64,000 nucleotides of DNA from DVED01 sp963838375 (GTDB lineage Bacteria; Cyanobacteriota; Cyanobacteriia; Cyanobacteriales; Geitlerinemataceae). How positions within the stretch are numbered: the first letter of the stretch is position 1; the number at the start of each line of letters is the position of its first letter. The DNA is taken from positions 992,001 to 1,056,000 of the forward strand of contig CAWIQY010000015.1 in NCBI GenBank assembly GCA_963838375.1. Direction: 5' to 3'. The notes below the pieces were generated by a model. It worked only from the letters and a program-made list of their open reading frames with translations, was not told the origin of the DNA and searched no databases. The position numbers were made by a program, and so were the translations under genes. This document shows positions 1-7,653 of this stretch, one piece after another.

Positions 1-17
1 CATGATGGTTTTGTTTT

Positions 18-191
18 ATGTACGATAAGTCCTCACAGCTTCGCATTTACTTCAATCAGCATACCGCAAACCCCCTGTCAAATCCTACCACAACTGACTC
101 TATTCTCAATAGTTTGGGTAAAATTCGCGGCATTTGGGATAAATTTCACCGTCGTAACCTGAATGTTGAGGTTCGTTTGCGCCACCGGTAG
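18..191 (+). CDS. Short ORF of unknown function
   Basis: An ATG-initiated frame of 57 codons ends at TAG 189-191. The product is basic at its C-terminus (ends RLRHR) and I recognise no family. No clear ribosome binding site is visible, and an in-frame stop lies just upstream of the ATG. It could be the tail of a decayed gene (for example a transposase remnant) or a chance frame. It is listed only because the first 300 bases hold nothing else. Confidence 0.15.
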   Translation: MYDKSSQLRIYFNQHTANPLSNPTTTDSILNSLGKIRGIWDKFHRRNLNVEVRLRHR

Positions 192-306
192 ACAACATCG
201 AGTGAGGAAAACGATCGACCCTTCTGTAGCGCCTGCACTACACCCGATCGCCTCGAACCTGTAACCTATACTTTATATAGCTGCGACGGACGATCGACCC
301 AACCTT

Positions 307-1134
307 ATGATCCAGGATATCCAACTTCTCGTTCTCGACATCGACGGTACAATTTCTGGCAAGTCTAACCAAATTCGAGAACCCGTGTTGCGGGCGATTC
401 GTGCCGCGCAAGCCAAAGGAGTGAAAGTAGCATTAGCAACCGGACGAATGTATCAATCGTCGTTGCGATTCTACGAACTTGTCGGTTCCCAACTTCCCCT
501 CATCTGCTACCAAGGCGCGTGGATTCAGGAACCGCTGACCAACATCCTCCACCGTCACATCCCCGTTTCCAACGATTTCGTCCACCAACTCCTCGATGAA
601 TTTGAGAAACCCGATTGGCAAACCCTCTCCATTCATTTGTACATCGACGATCGTCTTTATGTCCGGGAGATTACCCCCCAAACTCAAGCTTACTACCAAC
701 GATCGCAAGTCGAACCCATCGTCGGAGATTTTCGATCGCTTCTAGACCAATTTTCCCCCACCAAAGTTTTAGCCCTCAGCGACGATACCGAAGCCATCGA
801 CCTCCTCTACCGCCGTTTGCGCCAGCGCTACACCCCCGCCGAACTCTACCTCACCAAATCCGTCGCCACCTTCTTTGAAGCCGCACACCCTCTCGTCAAC
901 AAAGGCGCGGCGGTACAGTACCTCACCGAAGACTTACTCGGCATTGCGCCCTCCCAAGTGATGGCAATTGGCGATAACTTCAACGATTTGGAAATGCTTG
1001 CCTATGCCGGAGTCGGCGTCGCCATGGGAGATGCACCACTCCCCGTGCAGCAAATTGCCGATTGGGTGGCACCCGATGTGGAATCCGATGGCGTTGCAGC
1101 AGCGATACAACAGTTCATCTGTAGGGTGTGTTGA
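307..1134 (+). CDS. Cof-type HAD-IIB family phosphatase
   Basis: The 275-residue protein is a cytosolic haloacid-dehalogenase phosphatase of the Cof/IIB class, which usually act on sugar phosphates or other small phosphorylated metabolites with Mg2+. Motif I is DIDGT (residues 11-15, nucleophile D11 and acid D13). The ATGR segment lies at about 44-47, and motif IV GDNFNDLEM at about 222-230 supplies the Mg-binding aspartates. The cap domain occupies roughly 85-190. The length is normal for the family. The last residues (RVC then stop) are encoded by the start of a dispersed GTAGGGTGTG repeat, so the natural C-terminus may have been altered slightly. The substrate cannot be predicted. Confidence 0.92.
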   Translation: MIQDIQLLVLDIDGTISGKSNQIREPVLRAIRAAQAKGVKVALATGRMYQSSLRFYELVGSQLPLICYQGAWIQEPLTNILHRHIPVSNDFVHQLLDEFEKPDWQTLSIHLYIDDRLYVREITPQTQAYYQRSQVEPIVGDFRSLLDQFSPTKVLALSDDTEAIDLLYRRLRQRYTPAELYLTKSVATFFEAAHPLVNKGAAVQYLTEDLLGIAPSQVMAIGDNFNDLEMLAYAGVGVAMGDAPLPVQQIADWVAPDVESDGVAAAIQQFICRVC

Positions 1135-1204
1135 GGCACGAAACGCACCATCATCGGTTGATGCTCGTCGGGTGTAATGAGAAACGCACCATTCGCCCTG
1201 GTAG
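1121..1204 (+). repeat. Dispersed GTAGGGTGTG / ACGCACC repeat
   Basis: GTAGGGTGTGTTGAGGCACG is followed by GAAACGCACC, then by a second GGGTGTAATGAGAAACGCACC-like half. The same words recur at 37637 (GGTAGGGTGTGCCC), 48066 (GTAGGGTGTGCC then GAAACGCACC) and 29699 (GTAGGGTGCGTG). This is a small non-coding repeat of the kind common between cyanobacterial genes. Here it overlaps the 3' end of the HAD gene. Confidence 0.6.
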
Positions 1205-1460
1205 TTGATAAGTAATCTCAAATATTTCGATAGCTTATCTCCCCACTATTGCAAGTAATTGTAATTAAAATTTAATCTTTGCCGATCGACTCGGGCCCTA
1301 GAATTGCAAACCCAACGATCGTCGATCGCAACCCCACAAGCGCGATTAAGAGGACTAGTCTCCGATCTCCCCATCCCCGCCTCCTTCCAAGATCGCTCCC
1401 GTCATAAAACTTTACATCTTGCTTATTGAGAAATACTATTATTTAGGTTATCGTAGCCTT

Positions 1461-1485
1461 GTTATTGAATTTAATTAGCAATAAC
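1461..1485 (+). promoter_or_regulatory. Inverted repeat upstream of the isiA/pcb start
   Basis: GTTATTG (1461-1467) and CAATAAC (1479-1485) form perfect 7-bp arms around an AT-rich 11-nt centre, 31 nt before the ATG at 1517. It could be an operator or a leader hairpin. isiA genes are classically iron-repressed through Fur, but this palindrome is not a good match to the canonical Fur box, so the regulator is not assigned. The surrounding 1205-1516 interval otherwise holds only AT-rich promoter-like sequence. Confidence 0.35.
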
Positions 1486-1516
1486 GCTCTCGACGTTTAG
1501 CGAACAACAACGGATT

Positions 1517-2232
1517 ATGCAGACCTATGACAATCCCGATGTAAAGTACGACTGGTGGGCTGGAAATGCCCGCTTCGCCAACTCTTCCGGCTTATTTATC
1601 TCCGCCCACGTCGGCCAAGCCGCCCTCATCACCTTTTGGGCTGGCGCGTTTACCCTGTTTGAACTCTCGCAGTTCGACCCCAGCGTCGCGATGGGAGAAC
1701 AAGGCTTGATATTACTACCCCACCTTGCCACCCTAGGATTTGGCGTAGGTAACGGTGGCGAAGTTATCGATACCTATCCCTTCTTCGTCGTGGGGGTGCT
1801 GCACCTCATCTCCTCTGCGGTACTCGGTGCCGGCGCAATCTTCCACACCATCCGCGCCCCAGAAAACCTCAAAGACGCAAAAGGTCCAGCCAAGAAATTC
1901 CATTTTGAATGGGAAAGTCCCAAACAACTGGGCATGATTTTGGGGCATCACTTGCTATTCTTGGGTGCCGGCGCTTTGTTGCTAGCTGGCAAAGCCATGT
2001 ACTGGGGTGGATTGTACGATGCCGCTTCAGGCAGTGTCCGCGTTGTCACCAATCCCACCCTCGACCCCCTCACCATCTACGGTTATCAAACCCATTTCGC
2101 CAGTTTGAACAGTCTCGAAGATCTCGTTGGCTGGCATTCTTCTTTCTGCAAGGGCATCTGTGGCACGCGCTGCGGGCGATGGGATTTGATTTCCGCCGCG
2201 TTGAGCAAGCGCTGAGTACGGTTGAATCGTAG
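1517..2232 (+). pseudogene. isiA: IsiA/Pcb (CP43') antenna gene, internally deleted
   Basis: The first 203 codons match the CP43'-type chlorophyll-binding antenna family: the start MQTYDNPDVKYDWWAGNARF, thylakoid helices, and the conserved GHHLLFLG and SLEDLV segments. Directly after SLEDLV (about 2125-2140) the sequence jumps to the family's C-terminal segment AFFFLQGHLWHALRAMGFDF, but in a different frame. That frame ends at TGA/TAG 2230-2232; the original frame ends at 2215 after a meaningless tail. Intact members are about 340-350 residues, so roughly 110-120 codons containing the fifth helix, its lumenal loop and most of the sixth helix are missing. A short TGGC/GGC repeat at the junction suggests a microhomology deletion. 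The product cannot form the six-helix antenna. An isiC-like gene follows on the same strand; no flavodoxin (isiB) is present. Confidence 0.85.
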
Positions 2233-2391
2233 TTCTATCGTCAGCATTCAGTGTTCTCCAGAAGACTGACGATTCAGAACCCAATGTTTAAGTTTCTCTC
2301 AAGTTTCTCCTTTCATAACCGAGGGGATTCCAATCCGTGACCTACTTCCAACGTTCTTTGGAACCCCTCCTTTCTTCTTTTTATCTGATTT

Positions 2392-3321
2392 ATGAATTGT
2401 TCTTGCTGTTCTGGAAACCTATTGCAACAAATTTCTCGAAAGAGACTGTATTGGTTTTGTCCGAGTTGTCGTCAGGAAATGCCCAGCTCGTCGGGAAAGC
2501 AACCTTCACTAATTTCAGATAATTCTCTGATGTTACCCAACTTTTACTCTACTCTCTACACGATAACTCGAGGTTCTTTGATGTCTCAATTTCCCGATAC
2601 CCTCTTCTTGAATGTCAGTCCCAGTTTCAAGAAGTTCGATCGTCCGTTAATGCTGTACTTGTCCAAGTCAAAAACGATCGCTCAATGGGAATATCAGCAA
2701 ACGCTCGATGAACCTACTTCTTTGGAGATTGCTATAACTTTGCTACATGATTATCTTCAACAATCCGATCGTCCCATTCACCTAGTTGGACACAGTACCA
2801 GTGGATTACTCGGCTTACTTTATGCTCGCCGCCATCCCGAAAGAGTCAAGTCGCTCACCTTGCTTTCTGTTGGCGTTCATCCCACTGTCGATTGGCAAGC
2901 TCACTATTACGTGACTCTAAAAATGTTGCCTTGCAGTCGAGAGATGATTCTCGCACAAATGATTTACAACTTGTTTGGATATAAATGCCAATCTAAAATT
3001 AGAGGTTGGATTGAATTGCTCAAACGAGACTTAGTGACTTCTCTTTCTCCGCATACCCTATTCAGTCGTTATAGTATTCACCCAGCTGGTGTTCCCGTGC
3101 CACTCTTCGTCAGTGGGAGTCAAAACGATGTCATTGTCGATCTGTATCAGCTTCAAGCTTGGGGTTCCTGGTTAAAAGACACCGATAGGCTTTGGTTGTG
3201 TCCGGAGGGTCGTCACTTTTTCCATTATTTTTATCCCCAAGAATTAGGCGATCGAATTCTAAATTTTTGGGAATCCACATCACCGATATCTATAGAAAAT
3301 CGGTTAACCGTTCACATTTAG
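2392..3321 (+). CDS. Alpha/beta hydrolase with N-terminal zinc ribbon (isiC-like)
   Basis: The 309-residue protein begins with a four-cysteine zinc-ribbon segment (CSCC at about 3-6, CPSC at about 23-26). A new methionine and an alpha/beta-hydrolase domain start at about residue 47. The nucleophile elbow is VGHSTSGLLG, a GxSxS variant of GxSxG. Plausible acid and base are in SQNDV and in GRHFFHYF near the C-terminus. The position directly after an isiA-family gene recalls the hydrolase-like isiC of iron-stress operons, so a role in iron limitation is an inference. The zinc ribbon resembles small cyanobacterial ribbons often seen alone, so this may be a fusion; alternatively translation could begin at the internal ATG. 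Substrate unknown. Confidence 0.75.
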   Translation: MNCSCCSGNLLQQISRKRLYWFCPSCRQEMPSSSGKQPSLISDNSLMLPNFYSTLYTITRGSLMSQFPDTLFLNVSPSFKKFDRPLMLYLSKSKTIAQWEYQQTLDEPTSLEIAITLLHDYLQQSDRPIHLVGHSTSGLLGLLYARRHPERVKSLTLLSVGVHPTVDWQAHYYVTLKMLPCSREMILAQMIYNLFGYKCQSKIRGWIELLKRDLVTSLSPHTLFSRYSIHPAGVPVPLFVSGSQNDVIVDLYQLQAWGSWLKDTDRLWLCPEGRHFFHYFYPQELGDRILNFWESTSPISIENRLTVHI

Positions 3322-3356
3322 TACTCTTGCGAAGTTCAGGTGTTGAGAATCAGCTT

Positions 3357-3695
3357 ATGATTGATTACATTTTCTGCCATCTGATGATGACGAACTTAGT
3401 CTCAGATACAGACTTTTCAATTCTTCATGTTCTATGTCCGATCTCGATACTACTGTTAGTCGCCGGATTTTTTACCGCGATATTTCGAGCGATCGAAGAG
3501 GCGACTGTCCGATTAAAACAATTGCATCAAGTCCCCTGCGATCGATGCCTCTACTTCACCGGATGTCATCAACTAAAATGTACTGTGAATCCTTACCAAG
3601 CATTCACAGAAGAAGCGATTTTTTGCCACGACTTTGAAGAAGCTTCTATCCCCATCTCCTCTTGCTCGCGAAACTGTAACTCCAAGGAAAAATAA
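3357..3695 (+). CDS. Small membrane-anchored cysteine-motif protein, cyanobacterial
   Basis: The frame gives 112 residues. A hydrophobic segment at about 23-42 (HVLCPISILLLVAGFFTAIF) is followed by a soluble tail with the pattern CDRCLYFTGCHQLKCTVNP and AIFCHDFE. That tail is a recurring cyanobacterial small-protein motif whose function I do not know; the cysteines suggest metal or redox binding. The start at 3357 is chosen for its position after the upstream gene; ATGs at 3384 and 3387 are alternatives. Only three bases separate it from the Crp/Fnr regulator, so the two are very probably co-transcribed. Confidence 0.65.
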   Translation: MIDYIFCHLMMTNLVSDTDFSILHVLCPISILLLVAGFFTAIFRAIEEATVRLKQLHQVPCDRCLYFTGCHQLKCTVNPYQAFTEEAIFCHDFEEASIPISSCSRNCNSKEK

Positions 3696-3698
3696 GCC

Positions 3699-4289
3699 AT
3701 GTTTGCCCCCGACCCTGCCGATTTTAAGTTCGATCGATGTGCGCGGTTCCAAAAGCACATCCAGAGATTTAATCGACGGCAGATGATTCCTACAGAAGCC
3801 AAGGTTTTATGGCAAATTGAGGCGGGATTTGTCCGAACATTGACCTCCGACGAAGACGGAACTTTGACAACTTTAGGATTTTGGAAAAATGGCGATATCG
3901 TTGGGTTACCGTTGACCGATATTCGACCTTATTGGGTGGAGTGTTTGACCTCCGTTAAAGCTACACGACTACTGAGTAAAGTTTCCCAGCCTCGAGACGC
4001 TTTAGTTTCTCAAATGCAGTTTTCTCAATCTCAGCAATCCCAAGAATTATTGAGAATTGCCCACTGCAAACGAGTAGAATTTCGCTTGCTCAAACTCCTG
4101 AATTGGTTAGCACAGCTCATCGGAGAAAAACTAGAAGAAGGGTATTTTATTCCCTTACGCTTAACCCATCAAGATCTAGCCGATACCGTAGGGACAACGC
4201 GGGTGACAGTGACTCGTTTGATTAATGAATTTCAACGTAGTGGAAGGATTCGGGATACCCATCATGGATATTTTTTGAAAGAAGGGTAA
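3699..4289 (+). CDS. Crp/Fnr family transcriptional regulator
   Basis: This 196-residue protein has a shortened cyclic-nucleotide-like sensor domain (about 25-110) and a C-terminal winged helix. The recognition region reads LTHQDLADTVGTTRVTVTRL at about 151-170, close to the Crp/Fnr/NtcA pattern. The glycine/arginine phosphate-binding cassette needed for cAMP is not evident and no Fe-S cysteine cluster is seen, so the ligand is unknown. It starts three bases after the small cysteine-motif gene and probably shares its promoter. It is not NtcA itself, since the length and effector region differ. Target genes are unknown. Confidence 0.85.
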   Translation: MFAPDPADFKFDRCARFQKHIQRFNRRQMIPTEAKVLWQIEAGFVRTLTSDEDGTLTTLGFWKNGDIVGLPLTDIRPYWVECLTSVKATRLLSKVSQPRDALVSQMQFSQSQQSQELLRIAHCKRVEFRLLKLLNWLAQLIGEKLEEGYFIPLRLTHQDLADTVGTTRVTVTRLINEFQRSGRIRDTHHGYFLKEG

Positions 4290-4430
4290 TTTTCTCAGAA
4301 AGCGGAGGGAGATGGTAATCAGTAATAGGAACGGGGAGATGGGGAGATTTTTACTAACTTCGGAAAGGTCTCGCATATTTGGGGAAAAGTTTGTCGCTAA
4401 AACCGATAATGAATCACCCCAATGCTTCGC

Positions 4431-5177
4431 CTAACGGAAATTCTCGGGATTCAATCGGGGATTGCCAGATGCAGAATTCTCCTCTCGTAGCATTTCCCCA
4501 GTACCGCCATCTGCGGGATCGAGAAAAGGCAAGAGGTTGATACCATTGGAAAGTGGAGAACGCCGCGTGCCATTGGGTAACTCGACACCTAAAAGGTCTT
4601 CGAGTCGATCGATTTCGTTGCCATTGCTATTGAGTGTGGCGATGGCGTCGGTAGACTGTCCGCTATCGGCTGTGACGATGTTCTCAAACACCAAATCGCG
4701 GGTTTGTTGCGGATCTTGACCGGGGGGGACTGTGAGGACGATGCGGCAGCGCGAATCGGCTTGGGTGGTGACACAGACGACATCGTAACCGTTTTCCACG
4801 CTGGTTCCCAGTTCAATTAAGCCATCGCTGCGGTAGAATTCTAACCGACGGGCAATCTCGTTGCAGCGGCGTTCTTCCGTCCAGCCGCCGCCGAGTTCCG
4901 TAGGGGTCGCCCAGGGGTAAATCCGATCGGTTTGGCTCTGGGGATGGTACATTACCGTATACTGTCCGTCATCCAACTGGCAGGAAAACCGTTCCTCTGA
5001 ATCGGTGGGTTCGGGAGTCTCTTGAGATACATCTGGTAATTGGGAGAGCGTTCCCGATGGGTTGAGATTTGCGGCTTGGACGCTGCCGCCAGCGAGGGTA
5101 AACGCCAAGGCTAGGCATCCACTGAACCCACCCCAGTACATTCCATATCGTTTGAGCAATTGCAGTGACATCGCCAA
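4431..5177 (-). CDS. COP23-domain secreted protein
   Basis: The 248-residue product starts with a signal peptide (positively charged LLKRYG, then a hydrophobic stretch, likely cleavage after SVQA at about residue 36). A COP23 domain follows from about residue 62, with paired cysteines in FSCQLDDGQYTVMYHP, RRCNEIARRLEF, DVVCVTTQ and SRCRIVLTVP. COP23 proteins take their name from a membrane-associated 23-kDa polypeptide with circadian expression. Residues 175-248 are low complexity. A second methionine (MSLQ) two codons in is an equally possible start. It is divergent from crtR. Confidence 0.8.
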   Translation of the reverse strand: MAMSLQLLKRYGMYWGGFSGCLALAFTLAGGSVQAANLNPSGTLSQLPDVSQETPEPTDSEERFSCQLDDGQYTVMYHPQSQTDRIYPWATPTELGGGWTEERRCNEIARRLEFYRSDGLIELGTSVENGYDVVCVTTQADSRCRIVLTVPPGQDPQQTRDLVFENIVTADSGQSTDAIATLNSNGNEIDRLEDLLGVELPNGTRRSPLSNGINLLPFLDPADGGTGEMLREENSASGNPRLNPENFR

Positions 5178-5271
5178 AACTCCCTCAACGTCGCAATATT
5201 TGATGGACGCTCGTGCCGGAGAAAAGTTCCCGCATCCCGCCTAAAGATGATTGTTGGAGTGGTTTGGGTCG

Positions 5272-5309
5272 AGACGCACAAGACACGATCGATCGTGTCT
5301 TGTGCGTCT
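5272..5309. repeat. Perfect 38-bp palindrome
   Basis: Two exact 19-nt arms meet with no spacer. Each arm reads AGACGCACAAGACACGATC, so the centre is GATCGATC. It lies between the divergent COP23 and crtR genes, about 95 bp from the COP23 start and 247 bp from the crtR start. A short TTTT follows on the plus strand. It could extrude as a cruciform, act as a terminator for read-through RNA, or be a mobile palindromic repeat. The rest of 5178-5555 holds AT-rich promoter-like sequence and no gene. Confidence 0.8.
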
Positions 5310-5555
5310 TTTCTCACCCATAACCCGTTTGGGATCGATTGTCGGAAAAAAAAACACCAATCGATCGACTCTTTGATATATTTTATTAAGATTCTTTTCT
5401 AAAATCGGCAAGGATATTCGGCTCTGAAGCCCTGCATTTCTCCCGATCCGGGTCAAAATTGCGTCTCAATCCCGAATTTTGCTGTCTGATAAAGTTTTAC
5501 TCAACTTTACATTTAATCCAAACACCGTAATTCTCGAATCAAAGGAGCATACACT

Positions 5556-6456
5556 GTGATAGCGGAGGCGCAAAAGCCACTGACCGTTCCCATTCCCAAA
5601 GAGTTTATCGGGTCCCCCAGGGGATTTCAACCCGACCTTGGTGATGTTTCTCGCGGCGATCGCCATCGTCATCTTCTCCACTGCCGGATACTGGTACTGG
5701 GGCTGGTGGGATTGGTGCTGTTTTACAATGAACGTGGTGGCACTGCACATGGCGGGAACCGTCATTCACGATGCGTCTCATAATGTTGCCCATCGCAACA
5801 AAGTCGCTAATGCCATGATGGGACATGGTAGCGCGTTGATGTTGGGCTTTGCCTTTCCAGTCTTTACCCGCGTTCATCTCCAGCATCACGGCAACGTCAA
5901 CGATCCAAAGAACGATCCCGATCATTTTGTGTCTACAGGCGGTCCTCTGTGGCTGATTGCCGCCCGTTTCTTCTATCACGAGATATTTTTCTTCAAACGG
6001 AAACTGTGGCGCAAATACGAGCTGCTGGAGTGGTTTCTCAGTCGCTTATTTGTCGCCACGCTGATTTATATTTCTATCCAATACGATTTTTTGGGCTACA
6101 TTCTCAACTTCTGGTTTTGCCCAGCTTTGGTGGTGGGAATGGCACTGGGGTTATTTTTTGACTATTTGCCTCATCGTCCGTTCCAAGATCGCGATCGGTG
6201 GAAAAATGCCCGCGTTTACCCCAGTCCAGTTCTTAATGTTTTGATCTTAGGACAGAACTATCACCTGATTCACCACCTTTGGCCGAATATTCCCTGGTAT
6301 GCTTACCAAAGCGCCTATCGTGCCGCGAAACCGCTTCTGGATGAGAAAGGTTCTCCCCAGTCTTTGGGCATTTTTCAGGGCGGCAAAAACTTTTTTAGTT
6401 TTGTCTACGATGTTTTTTTGGGAATTCGCTTCCATCGGCACAAAAATTCCGGTTAG
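5556..6456 (+). pseudogene. crtR: Beta-carotene hydroxylase CrtR, one frameshift
   Basis: CrtR is a membrane di-iron hydroxylase that adds hydroxyl groups to beta-ionone rings in zeaxanthin synthesis. Translation would begin at GTG 5556, eight bases after AAAGGAG (5541-5547), giving AEAQKPLTVPIPKEFIG. The rest of the family sequence (FNPTLVMFLAA, then histidine boxes HDASH, HLQHH and LIHHLWP) is in the next frame. Removing one G from GGG at 5610-5612 restores a seamless FIGPPGDFNPTL, so a single-base insertion near there explains the break. The restored length of about 300 residues is normal. Without correction, initiation at TTG 5638 or ATG 5644 could still give a protein lacking only the N-terminal tail. 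This is either a sequencing indel or a very young pseudogene. Confidence 0.85.
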
Positions 6457-6561
6457 CGATCGATTTCTGGAAGGGTGACAATGACTCAATCCCGATTTTC
6501 TATCTAAAATCATAATTTTTTACTGCCTTTTGGCGGTCGATTCAGCTCACCAAACTGTAAC

Positions 6562-6602
6562 CAGTTTCTTTGATTTGACGAAATCAAAGAAACTGACTTT
6601 TT
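6562..6602 (+). terminator. Strong intrinsic terminator after crtR
   Basis: CAGTTTCTTTGATTT (6562-6576) and AAATCAAAGAAACTG (6581-6595) form a perfect 15-bp stem with a GACG loop, followed by ACTTTTTG. It sits 105 bp after the crtR stop and would also stop transcription running toward it from the other side. Confidence 0.8.
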
Positions 6603-6608
6603 GAAAAA

Positions 6609-6800
6609 CTAAAGCGTTTTTACGCCAGGGTCTACTAAAATCCTTTCATCTGCTCTCAGAAGCGGACAGTCATAAATTCTCGCAGTTGCCAGAACAATCT
6701 GGTCGGCGGGATCGGAGTGAAATTCGCTGAGTTGAGTAGACTCAACAAGAATTGGAATCGTGAGGTTTAGTTTTTGCACTCCTGGATCTGCTACACCCAT
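6609..6800 (-). pseudogene. PIN-domain toxin (VapC-like) C-terminal remnant
   Basis: The 63-codon frame carries the C-terminal half of a VapC-type PIN nuclease: LTIPILVESTQLSEFHSDP, then DPADQIVLATARIYDCPLL and the terminal ADERIL. It contains the third conserved acidic cluster (DPAD), but the N-terminal half with the first catalytic aspartates is missing. The apparent first codons (MGVADPG) come from an imperfect palindrome at 6795-6837, so this element seems to have truncated the gene. No antitoxin gene is visible upstream. It is not expected to be an active toxin. Confidence 0.6.
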
Positions 6801-6837
6801 CTATATGGAAGTCGTTATGACTTCCGTATAGATGGGT
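6795..6837. repeat. Imperfect palindrome truncating the VapC remnant
   Basis: Arms ACCCATCTATATGGAAGTC (6795-6813) and GACTTCCGTATAGATGGGT (6819-6837) match at 18 of 19 positions around a 5-nt loop. The element coincides exactly with the broken 5' edge of the VapC remnant. Confidence 0.65.
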
Positions 6838-6923
6838 TTGGAGGTCGATCGACTCTGAATGTTTGATAAAAAATGTCATACCCGATCGAGATATGGTAAA
6901 AAACCGTCGGGGCCATCCCAAGA

Positions 6924-7250
6924 GTGGTTGCCCAGATCTTTGGAACCCCCATGAGATCTTTGGTGGGGTGGGCAAGAGGCACTACCCCTACAAAACCTCG
7001 AACGGTCTACTTGTCTTTGAGGCGTGCAGACGGAAGGCGCGAACAACCCTTGGTAGATTGGATAAATACGCAACTGGATCTCAGGCAGTCCGAGGCGGCT
7101 AAAGCCCATGTCAAAAAAGGGCTCGACCAACCGGAGCGAGGTCAGCTTTATGGGGCTGTATCCATTGACAGACAGGCACTTTGCTATTTTGGAAACGGGA
7201 AATATACGGAGATCGATCGCCTCTTAATTTACAAAGGTTTCGCTATTTAG
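6924..7250 (+). CDS. Unrecognised ORF, possible gene remnant
   Basis: The GTG-started frame encodes 108 residues. The first third, including WARGTTPTKPRTVYLSLRR, looks unlike the rest. The C-terminal part (REQPLVDWINTQLDLRQSE and YGAVSIDRQALCYFGNGKY) has a protein-like composition. I recognise no family and see no ribosome binding site. It may be the tail of a decayed transposase or toxin-system gene, or a chance frame. Confidence 0.2.
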   Translation: MVAQIFGTPMRSLVGWARGTTPTKPRTVYLSLRRADGRREQPLVDWINTQLDLRQSEAAKAHVKKGLDQPERGQLYGAVSIDRQALCYFGNGKYTEIDRLLIYKGFAI

Positions 7251-7253
7251 CCG

Positions 7254-7653
7254 ATCGACAGAAGCTTTTTTGTGCACAACCGATTTTCCGCCTTCATAAC
7301 TGAAATATCCGTATTTATACCTAAATCTTAAAAATAAAGTGTTGTTGACTAAACTAGAACTTTACACAACATCAGAAAAACTCACCATAGGATATGCCAC
7401 CCCATCTCGGAAACCGTTTATTTAACGTTAGATCTAACCGAGTCACTTGGATTGTAAAGTCCTCAAATCTAGTAAAATCAACACTTCGAGAGATCAACCG
7501 TTCGACCTTGCCGAAAGCTTTAAGATAACTTCCGAGGAATTTCTGATGACACTTCCTCGAATAGATCTGATAATTCAAATGGGTTAACTGAGTTATTCGG
7601 TTTCACCCAAAAAGAGCAAGCGATTAGATTACACACACTAAGGAGCAAACCAC
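7254..7653. other. Leader and promoter region of the RTX gene
   Basis: These 400 bases hold no convincing gene. A TTGACT-like hexamer lies near 7345 in AT-rich sequence, and AAGGAGC at 7641-7647, seven bases before the ATG at 7654, is a good ribosome binding site. The long leader may simply carry a distant promoter. Confidence 0.4.

Noticed and set aside
1909..2232. Separate 107-codon gene overlapping isiA
   Set aside because: Only its last 30 codons are meaningful and they are the displaced C-terminus of the same antenna gene.
5605..5979. 124-codon minus-strand frame opposite crtR
   Set aside because: Overlaps the conserved CrtR histidine-box region and shows no family features.
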